Made by a program: the position numbers and the translations under genes. This document shows positions 46,512-57,040 of a stretch of DNA of 64,000 nucleotides, in pieces. Position 1 is the stretch's first letter; each line of letters begins with the position of its first letter. Source of the stretch: Legionellales bacterium (GTDB taxonomy: Bacteria; Pseudomonadota; Gammaproteobacteria; Legionellales; Legionellaceae); the NCBI GenBank assembly GCA_026399195.1, contig JAPLRK010000070.1, positions 1 through 64,000 on the forward strand, written 5' to 3'. The notes under the pieces were generated by a model. The model was not told the DNA's origin. It made no database searches and saw only the letters and a program-made list of their open reading frames with translations.

Positions 46512-49500
46512 TTGAAGGCACAGTTTGATAGTGCGCAAAGTGGTATAACTTTTGGTGATTTTCCAAAGCAGATACATGATTTATTAGCAAAGTCGAACAG
46601 CAATTGTAAAGCAATGCATCTCAGTCCTGAAACCCCCGATCGATTTGTAAAGACCAAATCCCCGGCTTTTTTATTGAAATCTGCCGCATCAGTGGATGGA
46701 TTCGTACATACTTTAAAGAGCACTCTTCCGCCTCCTATGGCGGTTCCAAGTAAGCTCCTTGTTGAGGTTCTATCGGCATTTGGCGAAGGACCATGGGAGG
46801 GGGTTTCAGAAGAAACCCTCCTGGATCGCTTATTAGCGCTCATCAAAGAAAAACTCATCAAACTATATGGTGAGGATGTCAAAGATATTGATTTATACCA
46901 AACACAAATTCGTGAGGAACCTGAAGAGCCACCAAGATTTAAACGGATGACTGTTGACCTTTTAAAACAAATTCTGTTTGAAGATTCTTTGCCATTCAAC
47001 ACAGTAGAAGGACGTAAAGAAATCGTAAATAACCTTATCGCTAACGCGGACATCGAGGTGGGATTTTTCCAGAGGAAAGAGAGTGAACTGAAGTTCAATG
47101 AGACCATCCTGAGTGGCGTTGAGACTGAGAAACGTTCCATTGGCATTCAATTTTTCTTAGCCACCATTGCTTTGTACTGCCGAGCTCATGGGCTCTCCAA
47201 CAAAAATTTTGGGGAAGTCATAGATAGTAACCGTGAGAAACTCTCTCAAAGCATCAAAGAGGCTATTGAACAGAAAAAACCGGTTGATCAAGTGCTGTTC
47301 AATTTTATTGAAACACACCTTGAGGCCTTAGGCCTAGAATCTCTTACTGTGGAGCAACAAACGACCATCAAAGCGCAATTTTTTAATCAATGGGAGACCA
47401 TCAAAGACTCGCCTCATTTTGATGAGTTCCTTGTGTTTTTTCCAGAAATTCAGGGAGATGTTTTTAATCATCGCGGTAGACTCTCGGTGTCCGCTTTAGA
47501 TGTGGTGCTGAGAAGCGATGACGTTAATTCAATCATTTCAACGTATGGGTTGGATGGGCAGAGCGAGGCATTAAAAGCAGCCGCCGAACGAAAATTACCC
47601 CGCTCTAATCAAGCCTTGAGTAAGCGCTCGTTTGATACCCTGTTGGGAGAGCATGCGGTCACGTATCCCATGCTCCGCCATTTAAAGGGCGATTGGTGGG
47701 TGAATCCAGCGTCCATAAACAAACTCTTGTCACTGGGATTGCCTCCAGAAAAATATACTTCCAATAGAATGGATTGGTTAAATACGCTATCGCCCGAAGC
47801 ATTCGATGAAAAACTGGGCGAGCTCATGAGAAGAGAGACTTTTGATGGTTCATTACTCAGCTTAGATATTCTAAAATCTATCATCGCCCTGCTAAATAAA
47901 CCAGGGTTATCGCCTCAGGCCACATCCGGTCTTGATAAATTGCTTGCCAAGAGAGGGCGCTCCTATGATCGTTTGAATACTCTGGATAAGGATGAATTAA
48001 AGGCGGTTTTAGAAGCGTTTCCACCCGAGGGACAACATTTAATTCATTTGATTCTCCCAACCCCAAAAGACTTGGCCTATTTTATAAACGGCTGTGAATC
48101 GATGGAAAAACTATCTGTATTTCAGCAAACCTTTTTTGAAAGTCTCGGTCCAAAAGAACTCATCGATCTCATCAAACACCTTGAGCCCACTCAGTGTGGA
48201 AAAGCGGTTGAACTGATGAGATGGATGAGACCAGAAGCCAGTTTATCCATTTTGTTTGAGAACAATTTTCTTGAAAAGATTGAAGCCAATCGTGGTCAGG
48301 CGTTTTTCGATGCGGCGGGGAATTTAACTAAGGACTACCTTTTGTCATTGACTCCTGAAGCGCGCATTGGGATCTGTAGTGATGCGGTAAGCTTTGGGTA
48401 TGTCTATTTGATGGAGCAATGTTTCAACCAAGGGGTTTCTCCTAATGCCCTTTACAAAGGGCGTCGTTTAACATCTATAGCTGTTGAAAAAAATCAAGGC
48501 AAGTGTCTTCAAAGATTACTTAATGAAGGTGCTCTCTGGGTTAAAGAAAGCCCTTCCCTTCCATCCCTTCTTGAACAGGCACTCCTGGTGGGAAGCATGG
48601 ACGTTATCCAACCCTTATTACAAGTTGGCGCCACACTCGATTGTACTGAATTCAGTAGAATATCGGAGACGGAGCGTTGTCTAGGTAACCTAGAACAAGC
48701 CGTCCAATGGGGATTAAGACTAAGACTAGAGGAGTTCTCGTCCCTTGAGCCTTGGAACTATTCCATCTATAAAAAATACCTTCTTAACAACCCTGAGCTT
48801 TATCAGAAATGTAACGACCTCCCGATGGCGTGGTGGTGTGATAAGCATCTGGTCAAATTGAGGTCCATTCCTCTGAGACATTATACCAAAGACGTGCTTC
48901 AATTTTTGAAGGACATCTCCCCCGATGATTTGACCGATAACTTTTTACAAGTACTTCAAAGAACCTCCCTTCCAATAAGACATATTCCATTAATAATGAG
49001 GACATGCTCTGAAGTTGCAAAAGCTGGGTTCCAGAAGATATGTGATCATCTTTACGACCCCGTGGCGGCTATTTTATCGTTGACGGATGAAGAAATGGCG
49101 GCGGTATTTGATGCAAACAAAGGGCTCTTTAGAAGTTTACTTGCCGAGAAGGATGATCTGCAGGCGTGTCTTAACGATTGTCCAGATGCGAAATTATCGT
49201 CGCTTTTATCCATGATGATGTCGGATGGTCAGGCGCTACGCTTGTTGGAACAATTAGAGGGTGTCGACTTTCCCGAAGAACAGTCTACGAGAATTTACAG
49301 GGAAATCAATAAAATACTTAATTTAGATAATTCTGAAAGTTTAAAAGATCATTTCTTAAGCATTTTGGACAAGCCTGTACAATCATTCCAAAAATATCTC
49401 CCCAGTCTTGAGACACAGTTAACTCAATTTATCAAATCTTATCAAGCCCCGGCAGAATTTGTCAGGAAAGCTTTTCTGTCTTCTCTGGATGCACCCCATG

Positions 49501-50339
49501 TCAATTATGAAACATTGCTTATCAAAGTATGCACGGTAATAGATATGGGAAAATTGGGGAGCATGTTCGGGTTAATTGCGCGCTCTCATAAGTTACATTT
49601 TCTTGTCGACACACTGATCGATCGGGTTTTTGCTGAACGCCCCAAGGAAAAACAAAGTGCCGAAATATGGTCTATATTAAGCGATTTGCGAGACATAGGT
49701 CCATGTAATGAGGAAGTTTCTCCTCAAAGAACCGATGCACTCATCGATTGGATGAACCTTCCACAACGAACCGATGCACTCATCGCTTGGATGCGTAGCG
49801 ACGAGAAGCCTGGGCTGAAACAGTTTGAGGATGTTTTGATGGGATGTGAGAATGATCCTAGTAGACTTAATTCCGAATGGGACATCTTATACGCGCAGTG
49901 TAAGGGCATGATATTAAAGATTCATACGTGTGGATTTACTGATGTAGAGGATGATCTTCAAGAAATCCTTATACAGACTCCAGATAGAGATACCTCCGCA
50001 CTTTCCCTGTATATTCTCGAACTCGAGGCATTACGGGATGTTTCTGAATACCTTCGTGAAAAGATAAACGACTATAAAACACGAAATCCAATAGCAAACT
50101 CTCCCAGCCAAAGGAAAGCGCAAGCGCTTGAAAAAGCGGTGAATGACATTCCTATACGGCAGCGTTCAAAGATCTCAAGCAAATCACAGACCATTGTTCA
50201 GGCCTTGAACTTGTCAACGGAGGGCTTGAGTAATCCCTTTAGGGATAAACCCAGTGCGGTGGCGTTTAAAAAACGATTCAAAGAAGTCCGAGAGCCTGCA
50301 CCAAGTGGCGGCGGTGGTCCTGACCCTAAGGTACTCTGA
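46512..50339 (+). CDS. Giant helical protein with ankyrin-like segment, effector candidate
   Basis: 1275 codons from TTG 46512, but the frame is open to at least 46440 and the true start is probably 46144 across the A10 shift. No signal peptide or membrane span. Mostly alpha-helical. An ankyrin-like segment lies at about residues 620-715 (FGYVYLMEQCFNQGVSPNAL; LLNEGALWV; VIQPLLQVGATLD). A 13-residue tandem repeat is present near residue 1071 (PQRTDALIDWMNL/PQRTDALIAWMRS). The frame ends DPKVL* where a 16-bp duplication breaks it; 1507 residues if both shifts are undone. Size and ankyrins fit a type IV-secreted effector, but that is inference. Confidence 0.75.
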   Translation: MKAQFDSAQSGITFGDFPKQIHDLLAKSNSNCKAMHLSPETPDRFVKTKSPAFLLKSAASVDGFVHTLKSTLPPPMAVPSKLLVEVLSAFGEGPWEGVSEETLLDRLLALIKEKLIKLYGEDVKDIDLYQTQIREEPEEPPRFKRMTVDLLKQILFEDSLPFNTVEGRKEIVNNLIANADIEVGFFQRKESELKFNETILSGVETEKRSIGIQFFLATIALYCRAHGLSNKNFGEVIDSNREKLSQSIKEAIEQKKPVDQVLFNFIETHLEALGLESLTVEQQTTIKAQFFNQWETIKDSPHFDEFLVFFPEIQGDVFNHRGRLSVSALDVVLRSDDVNSIISTYGLDGQSEALKAAAERKLPRSNQALSKRSFDTLLGEHAVTYPMLRHLKGDWWVNPASINKLLSLGLPPEKYTSNRMDWLNTLSPEAFDEKLGELMRRETFDGSLLSLDILKSIIALLNKPGLSPQATSGLDKLLAKRGRSYDRLNTLDKDELKAVLEAFPPEGQHLIHLILPTPKDLAYFINGCESMEKLSVFQQTFFESLGPKELIDLIKHLEPTQCGKAVELMRWMRPEASLSILFENNFLEKIEANRGQAFFDAAGNLTKDYLLSLTPEARIGICSDAVSFGYVYLMEQCFNQGVSPNALYKGRRLTSIAVEKNQGKCLQRLLNEGALWVKESPSLPSLLEQALLVGSMDVIQPLLQVGATLDCTEFSRISETERCLGNLEQAVQWGLRLRLEEFSSLEPWNYSIYKKYLLNNPELYQKCNDLPMAWWCDKHLVKLRSIPLRHYTKDVLQFLKDISPDDLTDNFLQVLQRTSLPIRHIPLIMRTCSEVAKAGFQKICDHLYDPVAAILSLTDEEMAAVFDANKGLFRSLLAEKDDLQACLNDCPDAKLSSLLSMMMSDGQALRLLEQLEGVDFPEEQSTRIYREINKILNLDNSESLKDHFLSILDKPVQSFQKYLPSLETQLTQFIKSYQAPAEFVRKAFLSSLDAPHVNYETLLIKVCTVIDMGKLGSMFGLIARSHKLHFLVDTLIDRVFAERPKEKQSAEIWSILSDLRDIGPCNEEVSPQRTDALIDWMNLPQRTDALIAWMRSDEKPGLKQFEDVLMGCENDPSRLNSEWDILYAQCKGMILKIHTCGFTDVEDDLQEILIQTPDRDTSALSLYILELEALRDVSEYLREKINDYKTRNPIANSPSQRKAQALEKAVNDIPIRQRSKISSKSQTIVQALNLSTEGLSNPFRDKPSAVAFKKRFKEVREPAPSGGGGPDPKVL
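49722..49799. repeat. 39-bp in-frame tandem repeat in the giant gene
   Basis: Copies at 49722-49760 and 49761-49799 encode PQRTDALIDWMNL and PQRTDALIAWMRS. The unit keeps frame. The high DNA identity in the first 30 bp suggests a recent duplication. Confidence 0.8.
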
Positions 50340-50352
50340 CCCTGAGGTACTC
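50321..50352. repeat. 16-bp tandem duplication that breaks the giant gene
   Basis: TGACCCTAAGGTACTC (50321-50336) is followed directly by TGACCCTGAGGTACTC (50337-50352), differing by one base. Sixteen is not a multiple of three: the second copy places TGA in frame. Removing one copy gives GPDPEVLLLSNCPKN and joins the giant frame to the open frame that ends at 50682. Confidence 0.88.
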
Positions 50353-50682
50353 CTGTTATCAAATTGCCCAAAGAATCTTTTGGAAACCATCCAGAATCCA
50401 AACAAGTTGAAAAGTTCTTTTCTTGAGGCGATCCAAGCGGGTCAAGTTCTAAAGATAGCCTTTTATAGTGATGTTTCAGCACAAATTAATGATAAAGCCA
50501 GCACAATAAATTTACTGTTTTCACCAAAAAACAAATTAGATTTTATCGGCAAACGATTGCAAAAAAAAGCAAATATACTTGCAAACTCAACCAACTCGCT
50601 GGTAACGACATTTCGTAAAATACTGGGTATGTCCCGAAAATCCAGAGACGATGGCAAATCAGTTGAAGTTAAAAGGCCATGA
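50340..50682 (+). pseudogene. C-terminal fragment of the giant protein
   Basis: Open frame downstream of the 16-bp duplication, about 110 codons: EVLLLSNCPKNLLETIQNP, ...AFYSDVSAQINDKAST, ...KRLQKKANILANSTNSLV, ending GKSVEVKRP. It is not an independent gene: no ribosome site, and its reading continues the giant protein when one duplicate copy is removed. The basic, serine-rich tail would form the C terminus, where secretion signals of type IV effectors usually lie, so losing it could abolish export. An AGGATCGCG repeat end follows at 50690. Confidence 0.7.
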
Positions 50683-50719
50683 TGATCTTTAGGATCGCGC
50701 CCAACTTTGACGTCTAGGC

Positions 50720-51187
50720 TCAAGCATCCTTAAAACTTATCCCCTGAATAAACAACAAAAATGCGCCTAGGCATATGGCGCTGTCAGCTAAGTTGAACAC
50801 AGGCCAATGGTGTTGATGATAATAGACGTCGATAAAATCAATCACAGCGCCCACCGACACTCTGTCAATAAAATTACCTATCGCTCCACCCAAAATCAAA
50901 CTTAACGCCAGGAGTTGTAAACGCATGACGGTAGCTGTCCGGAGGATCCCTACGATCAAAGCCACACTCATACAAAAACTAAAACCTGCAAAAACCCATC
51001 GATGCCAGGGGCCAAAACCACTTAAAAAACTAAAGGCGACACCAGAATTATAGGCTAGTGTCAGATTCAACACTGGAACAATCGCTTCAGGCTGGTAAGG
51101 GTACAGGGCATAGGCAGCCCAAATTTTAGTCCCCTGATCAAGACCAATCACTAAAAGGGTCAACAAAAACCATGGCCACTTCCTCAT
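50720..51187 (-). CDS. lspA: Lipoprotein signal peptidase LspA
   Basis: Inner-membrane aspartyl protease that cleaves prolipoproteins after diacylglyceryl transfer. 155 residues, four transmembrane helices. Catalytic Asp residues lie in [16 protein letters not shown] and [11 protein letters not shown]. The start overlaps ileS by 4 nt. It would process BamB, PilF/PilW, PilP and the entericidin-like lipoprotein here. Confidence 0.96.
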   Translation of the reverse strand: MRKWPWFLLTLLVIGLDQGTKIWAAYALYPYQPEAIVPVLNLTLAYNSGVAFSFLSGFGPWHRWVFAGFSFCMSVALIVGILRTATVMRLQLLALSLILGGAIGNFIDRVSVGAVIDFIDVYYHQHHWPVFNLADSAICLGAFLLFIQGISFKDA

Positions 51188-53982
51188 GCAAAACGCCTCG
51201 GTTCATCATGACCCGTTATATTTCCAACACAACGCGCACATAACTCAGGATGATCTGAACACAGCCCGATGGTATCGCTCCGATGCCAGCAACGCACACA
51301 TTTAGGACTGGTGCTGACCGCCACATGAATTGCCACGCCTAATCCCTCATGGATGACAGCATGAGGAGATCTGTCACTCAGAGGGTGAACCGTTGCACCC
51401 GATGTGATCAAAACAAAGCGCAGCTCATCACCAAGTCTCCTCAAAAGAGCCTGGGTATGATCGGTTGCATACAAAGCGACAACAGCGGCTAATCCTGAAC
51501 CTATCTCTCCTGCCTGACGCGCTAACTCAAGCGCTTTGTTGACCTCATCTCGAATCGCATGAATTTTTTCCCAATCCTCCATCGACACCCGATCCACCGT
51601 GGGCCAAGCGTCATACCAACGCTCTACAAACACAGAGTGTTCAGGGTGCCCAGGAATCGCTTGCCAAATTTCATCCGCCGTAAAGGACAAAATAGGTGCC
51701 AACCAACGCGTCAATGCTTGAACAATATGAAACATCGCGGTTTGACAAGAGCGCCTAGCCAGGCTATTCACAGAAGTCGTGTACTGCCTATCTTTGATGA
51801 TGTCTAAATAGAAACTCCCCAAATCTACTGCGCAGAAATTATGAATTTTCTGATAAATGACATGAAAATGATATTGCTCATAGGCTTTTAAAATCTCTTC
51901 TTGCAGCTGTTGGCAACGTTTGATGGCCCATCGGTCCAGTTCAAGCAATTCCGTACTCAAGACTTCATGTTGTTGAGGATCAAAATCAAACAAATTCGAC
52001 AGTAAAAATCGTGCCGTATTTCGTATGCGTCGATAAGCATCCGCATTACGCTTGATGATTTCATCCGAGATAGAAACTTCATTCCGATAGTCAGTAGATG
52101 CCACCCATAGGCGTAAAATGTCTGCGCCATGAAGTTGTATCAACTGAGAGAGCTCTACATAATTACCTTTTGACTTAGAAAGCTTTTTACCCTCTGCATC
52201 CACCGTATACCCATGCGTCAAGACGGTTCGGTAAGGTGGGATGCCGTCGATCGCCACAGCCGTTGTTAAGGATGAGTTAAACCAACCCCGATGTTGGTCC
52301 GAACCTTCAAAATACACATCCGCAGGGGCGCTCAAAGACTTATTTTGTTTCAATACGCAGGCATGTGAAACGCCTGAATCAAACCAGACATCCAGTGTGT
52401 CGCTTGATTTATCATAGTCACAAGCATCTTCTCCCAACAAGTCACAGGCCTCCAGATCAAACCAGGCATCAATTCCAGATTGTTCAATTTTCAAGGCAAC
52501 CGTTTCAATGAATTCATGGGTTTTGGGATGAAGTTCACGCGTTTTTTTATGAATGAACAAAGGCATCGGCGTCCCCCAAGCTCTTTGGCGCGAAACACAC
52601 CAATCGGCGCGATTCTCAACCATGGAGAGGATCCGTGCTTTCCCCCAATCAGGCACCCAATTCACTTGATCGATAGCCTTCATCAATGCACTTCGCAACC
52701 CTTTTTTATCCATCGAAATAAACCATTGTGGGGTTGCACGAAAAATCACAGGGGTTTTATGTCGCCAACAATGTGGGTAACTATGTTCTACCAACTCTGA
52801 GTGTAACAACGTCTGATGCTGACGAAGCACCTCCAAAATGTTATCCCCCACCTTCAAAACCGAAAGTCCTGCAAACAATGGGACATCAGCAGCATAACAA
52901 CCATTAGCTAACACAGGATTTATCAAAGGCAACCCATAATGCAGCCCCACTTGGTAATCATCAGGACCATGGGCAGGCGCTGTATGCACACATCCTGTTC
53001 CTGAATCAGTCGTCACATGCTCTCCAAGAACAATGGGCACGGCCCTGTCTTCAAAGGGATGTTGCAATAGGATCTTTTCAAATGCTTGGCCCTGCACTTG
53101 GCCACACGCTCTGACATGGGCTCGTTTGTAACGGGCCATCACAGAAGTCATGAGATCTGTAGCTACTACGAAATAGCAATCCTCGGCATCCACAAGGGTA
53201 TAGGACATGCGAGGATGCAAACAAACGCCCTCATTGGCGGGAAGTGTCCAAGGCGTGGTCGTCCAAATAGGGACCACGACTGGCTTGATAGGCAAATCAA
53301 CGGCTACCTTAGATAAGATTTCGAGAGGGTTCACTGCAAGAAAAGCCACATCGATAGAGATTGACGTTTTATCCTCATAATCCACTTCAGCCTCAGCAAG
53401 TGACGAGCCACAATCGATACACCAATGAACAGGTTTAAATCCTTGATGCAAATGTCCATTATCAATAATTTTACCCAAAGCTCTGACGATGTTTGCCTCA
53501 TAAACATAATTCATGGTGATATAAGGCTTTTGCCAATCCCCAAAAACGCCTAAGCGCTGAAATTCTTCTCTCTGAATATCAATTTGACTTGCGGCATACG
53601 CTCTGCAAGCCTTTCGGAAATCAGTTGGACTAATTTTGACACCGACCTTGCCTAATTTCTTTTCCACATTGAGCTCAACCGGTAAACCATGGCAATCCCA
53701 CCCTGGAACGAATGGAGCATCATACCCACTCATTGTTTTTGATTTGATGATGATGTCTTTCAAAATTTTATTTAGGGCATGACCACAATGAAGATGACCA
53801 TTGGCATAGGGCGGACCATCGTGCAAAACAAATTTCGGACATCCCACGCGCGACGCGCGAATGGCGTCATAAAGCCGATGCTCCGTCCAATCACTTAGCA
53901 TCTTAGGCTCTCTTTGAGCTAAGCTCGCTTTCATTGGGAAAGAGGTGCTCGGTAAATTCAAAGTGTCTTTATAGTCAGTCAT
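51184..53982 (-). CDS. ileS: Isoleucyl-tRNA synthetase
   Basis: 932 residues, class I. HIGH motif in [21 protein letters not shown]-type loop [12 protein letters not shown], and the editing domain with [13 protein letters not shown]. The C-terminal zinc-binding motif [12 protein letters not shown]...CARCVGN is present, so it is the bacterial type 1 form. Overlaps ribF by 8 nt and lspA by 4 nt in the standard ribF-ileS-lspA operon. Confidence 0.97.
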   Translation of the reverse strand: MTDYKDTLNLPSTSFPMKASLAQREPKMLSDWTEHRLYDAIRASRVGCPKFVLHDGPPYANGHLHCGHALNKILKDIIIKSKTMSGYDAPFVPGWDCHGLPVELNVEKKLGKVGVKISPTDFRKACRAYAASQIDIQREEFQRLGVFGDWQKPYITMNYVYEANIVRALGKIIDNGHLHQGFKPVHWCIDCGSSLAEAEVDYEDKTSISIDVAFLAVNPLEILSKVAVDLPIKPVVVPIWTTTPWTLPANEGVCLHPRMSYTLVDAEDCYFVVATDLMTSVMARYKRAHVRACGQVQGQAFEKILLQHPFEDRAVPIVLGEHVTTDSGTGCVHTAPAHGPDDYQVGLHYGLPLINPVLANGCYAADVPLFAGLSVLKVGDNILEVLRQHQTLLHSELVEHSYPHCWRHKTPVIFRATPQWFISMDKKGLRSALMKAIDQVNWVPDWGKARILSMVENRADWCVSRQRAWGTPMPLFIHKKTRELHPKTHEFIETVALKIEQSGIDAWFDLEACDLLGEDACDYDKSSDTLDVWFDSGVSHACVLKQNKSLSAPADVYFEGSDQHRGWFNSSLTTAVAIDGIPPYRTVLTHGYTVDAEGKKLSKSKGNYVELSQLIQLHGADILRLWVASTDYRNEVSISDEIIKRNADAYRRIRNTARFLLSNLFDFDPQQHEVLSTELLELDRWAIKRCQQLQEEILKAYEQYHFHVIYQKIHNFCAVDLGSFYLDIIKDRQYTTSVNSLARRSCQTAMFHIVQALTRWLAPILSFTADEIWQAIPGHPEHSVFVERWYDAWPTVDRVSMEDWEKIHAIRDEVNKALELARQAGEIGSGLAAVVALYATDHTQALLRRLGDELRFVLITSGATVHPLSDRSPHAVIHEGLGVAIHVAVSTSPKCVRCWHRSDTIGLCSDHPELCARCVGNITGHDEPRRFA

Positions 53983-54916
53983 AACTCATTTCTCTGTGAT
54001 GAAACCATTGTTTTGCGCTGTTCAAATCAGCGTGTATTTGTGCAATCAAGTCGTCGATGGTAGGAAACTTCTCTTCTTTGCGCAGCTTGTGTAAAAAAGT
54101 CACGTGCAGCATGTCGCCATACAGCGACTTATTCCAGTCAAAAAGGTGTATTTCAAGCACATTCCGACGCCCATCAACCGTTGGACGACACCCCAGATTA
54201 GCGACGCCGTAAAGTGGCGGCTTGCCTTTACTCTCTACAAGAACGCAATAAACACCGCTCATGGGTAACGTTGATCGATGAAGCGATATATTTGCTGTGG
54301 GAACACCCCATTGCCGACCGCGCCCATCACCATGAACGACACGTCCACACATGCTGTATGGACGACCTAAAAATGCCGCGGCCATTGCCAAATCATGCTG
54401 TAGGGCAAGACGTATCTTAGTTGAGCTGACCCGTTCTGCATCGATATAAAAATCATGGAAACACGCAACAACACTCGAATGCAATGCCCCTATCTGTTGC
54501 AGCAACTCAGCATCACCCTCGCGACCCCGTCCAAAACGGAAATCCTCTCCAATCAACACATACTTTGCTTTAAGCGATGAAAAAATAATTTGCTCTGCAA
54601 AATGACGGGCCTCCATGCACGCTAAATAATGTTCAAATTTAAGGCAATACACATAATCTACACCACATTGAGCAAGAGCATCCATCTTTTCACGAAAACT
54701 AGAAAGCCTGGCGGGCGCCTGATTCGCTGAAAAATACTCCCCAGGCTGAGGTTCAAAGAGCATGACCACCACGGATAATTGTCTCATATCTGCTTGTTGA
54801 CACAGTGTTTTAAGCAGCGCTTGGTGTCCGCGATGAACGCCATCAAAATTACCAATGGTCACAGCGGAGCCTGCACTTAACTCGGAGAAACAACGAAACC
54901 CACGTAGTAATTTCAT
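53975..54916 (-). CDS. ribF: Riboflavin kinase/FAD synthetase RibF
   Basis: Bifunctional: riboflavin to FMN to FAD. 313 residues. The N-terminal nucleotidyltransferase has [15 protein letters not shown] and the ISSTKIR-like motif ([11 protein letters not shown]). The C-terminal flavokinase has [22 protein letters not shown] and the acid-base Glu region [14 protein letters not shown]. First gene of ribF-ileS-lspA. murJ and rpsT, common upstream neighbours, are absent. Confidence 0.96.
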   Translation of the reverse strand: MKLLRGFRCFSELSAGSAVTIGNFDGVHRGHQALLKTLCQQADMRQLSVVVMLFEPQPGEYFSANQAPARLSSFREKMDALAQCGVDYVYCLKFEHYLACMEARHFAEQIIFSSLKAKYVLIGEDFRFGRGREGDAELLQQIGALHSSVVACFHDFYIDAERVSSTKIRLALQHDLAMAAAFLGRPYSMCGRVVHGDGRGRQWGVPTANISLHRSTLPMSGVYCVLVESKGKPPLYGVANLGCRPTVDGRRNVLEIHLFDWNKSLYGDMLHVTFLHKLRKEEKFPTIDDLIAQIHADLNSAKQWFHHREMSYD

Positions 54917-54944
54917 GAACCCAACAACTTAAAAATAAACAAAA

Positions 54945-54967
54945 AGGACAGAGTCAAGCTTTGTCCT
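54945..54967 (-). terminator. Intrinsic terminator after the universal stress gene
   Basis: On the minus strand AGGACAAAG, loop CTTGA, then CTCTGTCCT forms a 9-bp stem with one mismatch, followed by TTTTGTTTATTTTT. It lies after the uspA stop and before ribF, where it would insulate the two. Confidence 0.75.
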
Positions 54968-54995
54968 CTTAAAAACCAGTCTGCTGCTGCAGATG

Positions 54996-55424
54996 TTAAG
55001 CGACAGAAGATCGCACAATCAGGACATCGCACTCAGCGCCATGTAAAATAGCATTGGCCGTTGAGCCCAACAATAACGCCAATCCATGTTTGCCATGACT
55101 TCCGGTCACAATCAAATCAACCTTGTGTTCTTGAGCAACTCGTAAGACTTCATTCTTAGTAGAACCAAACTCAAGCAACCGATGTTTTTGATCAACACCC
55201 AAACGTTCAGCAAGCGTATTAAGCTCCTTCTCAGCTTGCTCACGAATAGACACTTCAACCTCAGCGAAGCCTGCAAAACCCGGATAAGCATAAGCAGGAA
55301 TGGGTTCAACGACATGAACCAAAATCAATTCAGCTTTGTTCTCATCAGAAATTTTTTTCGCTTTATGTGCTGCACTGATCCCCACCTCGTCAAAATCAGT
55401 TGCAAACAGAACCTTTTTGTACAT
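54996..55424 (-). CDS. uspA: Universal stress protein, UspA family
   Basis: 142 residues. Rossmann-like Usp fold starting KKVLFATDFDEVGISAAHKA; nucleotide-binding loop GSHGKHGLALLLGSTANAIL (G-2x-G-9x-G-S/T) predicts ATP binding, so it is a UspFG/MJ0577-like member. The C terminus CDVLIVRSS is typical. Monocistronic: a terminator follows, and 224 bp upstream contain no gene. Confidence 0.93.
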   Translation of the reverse strand: MYKKVLFATDFDEVGISAAHKAKKISDENKAELILVHVVEPIPAYAYPGFAGFAEVEVSIREQAEKELNTLAERLGVDQKHRLLEFGSTKNEVLRVAQEHKVDLIVTGSHGKHGLALLLGSTANAILHGAECDVLIVRSSVA

Positions 55425-55648
55425 TTTTTTCTCCCATGACGGTTTTTACCTTCAGCTCAAAGATTAGCAGAAAACCTCATGTGTTTGAAGAGGCGCAAAA
55501 ATTAAAACTCGCGCCACATTCCTTTCAAAACCTGATGTACTGCAGACATGGCCTAAGAATGAAGAATTTGAAGCCTACCTGAGTGCCACTGAGGAAAGAC
55601 CCAGAGCGCACTCGGTCTAACTGGAATTTGTCCACACTCCAGATCTGA

Positions 55649-57040
55649 TCAGCCAGCAGAAAAATCAGCCATGGAACGTACCCATGGTCTAAACTGCGCA
55701 ATGTCTTTCGGTAATTGAGAAACCGCACGCTTTGCCGGATCATGTGCTGCATATTCACCGATGGTTAAAACATACCATTGTAATCCTGCACGCTGCATTT
55801 GCCGAATTTGCGAAGTCGATTCTAGATGATGTGCTTTGGCAAAGGAAATCAACTGGCGCTTATTATGACCGGCCATGATTTGAATCGTGTAGTGCCTTTC
55901 CAAAGCCGTTGTTTTTGCCAACACAGGAATGACAGCCACCTTTCGAACTAAAATGGCTTGTTTTTTGGGCTTCGTGACCAGACCTTGACTATTCGCCGAG
56001 ATCACCTTAGGGGCAACAACCACTTTATCTACCACGACCTCAGGAAGAATGGCTGTCTGCAGATCATCGCCATTTTTTGTCATCTCTAATCGACGCATCG
56101 AAGTGGCTTCAATGGCTTGTCGCACGACAGCTTCATCAAAAGGTAAAACGACACTCCTTAAGTCAACGTTCAGAGGTTCATCTATTGGATCTGCTGAAGC
56201 CAGAATCTCAATTTGTGGCGGAGGCGCTTGCAAGCCCAGGGTTAACCAAACATAAGCTCCGACAGTCGCTGCAAGGACAACGCTCGCAGCGATACCCCCA
56301 TGAAGAAGCCATCTCAAATGATGAGATACGGGTTGCGGCTTGTGGCTGAAGAATGGGGTCATGAGGCAGTTGATTCTTGATAACTTTCCCTCGGTCAGTT
56401 GGTAAAATTGCGCCATCCGCTCATCTGTGATCATTTTCTCAGCGCCCGGTGCTGGCATCATATTCTGCATGACATAAGTCTTCGTCTCATTCTCAGTCAA
56501 GAGCCCTAACTCAATGTTATGAATCATGTCGACATAACTGCCATTAGCCAATTGATTAAGACAAGGCGCTAATGACACATCACCCATCAAACACACATGG
56601 AAAAATACCGCCTCCGTTTGAGCATGCAAAGCTTGGAGAAGTTCCCCAATCAAAGAGGCGGGTAGAAAATGTGCGTCATCAATAACGACCAATAAGTGCG
56701 TTTTTAGATCATTGTTATGAGCCACTAACTCAGCCATTGATGACTTTGAACTGCTGTCAATCAGAAGCCCAAGCTCATTCAATAACTGAACCCGAGTGAC
56801 CTTAGGACTTGCAGACATCAGAAATGATTGAATGGCTGGAGGCAGATCTAGATCAGCTTGTAACATATGAGCAAAGGTCGTCTTCCCACTCCCCTCCTCA
56901 CTTAAAAAAGAGATCAAAATATTGTTGCTCAAAATAAGCTGCTTTACAAAATCAATTTTGTTAAGCCATGCTGCGGGCTTAATCATCACAGAATCTGCAG
57001 ATTTTTGTTCGGGTACAGCACTTATAAATCCGCGGTTCAT
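55649..57040 (-). CDS. damX: DamX-like AAA/SPOR-domain protein
   Basis: 463 residues. An N-terminal AAA ATPase with Walker A SEEGSGKTTFAHML (about residues 46-58) and Walker B LLVVIDDAHFLP, a single transmembrane helix (about 248-272), a low-complexity linker and a C-terminal SPOR domain (about 385-455; YTIQIMAGHNKRQLISFAK to WYVLTIGEYAAHDPAKRAVSQLP). SPOR domains bind denuded peptidoglycan at the septum, so a role at the division site is expected. Position after aroK-aroB matches damX in enterics. It overlaps aroB by 4 nt. Confidence 0.9.
   Translation of the reverse strand: MNRGFISAVPEQKSADSVMIKPAAWLNKIDFVKQLILSNNILISFLSEEGSGKTTFAHMLQADLDLPPAIQSFLMSASPKVTRVQLLNELGLLIDSSSKSSMAELVAHNNDLKTHLLVVIDDAHFLPASLIGELLQALHAQTEAVFFHVCLMGDVSLAPCLNQLANGSYVDMIHNIELGLLTENETKTYVMQNMMPAPGAEKMITDERMAQFYQLTEGKLSRINCLMTPFFSHKPQPVSHHLRWLLHGGIAASVVLAATVGAYVWLTLGLQAPPPQIEILASADPIDEPLNVDLRSVVLPFDEAVVRQAIEATSMRRLEMTKNGDDLQTAILPEVVVDKVVVAPKVISANSQGLVTKPKKQAILVRKVAVIPVLAKTTALERHYTIQIMAGHNKRQLISFAKAHHLESTSQIRQMQRAGLQWYVLTIGEYAAHDPAKRAVSQLPKDIAQFRPWVRSMADFSAG

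Noticed and set aside
46508..47146. A 212-codon open frame on the minus strand opposite the giant gene
   Set aside because: Serine-rich, without a ribosome site or family match; a shadow of the plus-strand coding frame.
55425..55648. A small gene in the gap upstream of the universal stress gene
   Set aside because: Open frames there are short, lack ribosome sites and look like no protein; only a weak TTTGTCCA repeat fragment was noted.
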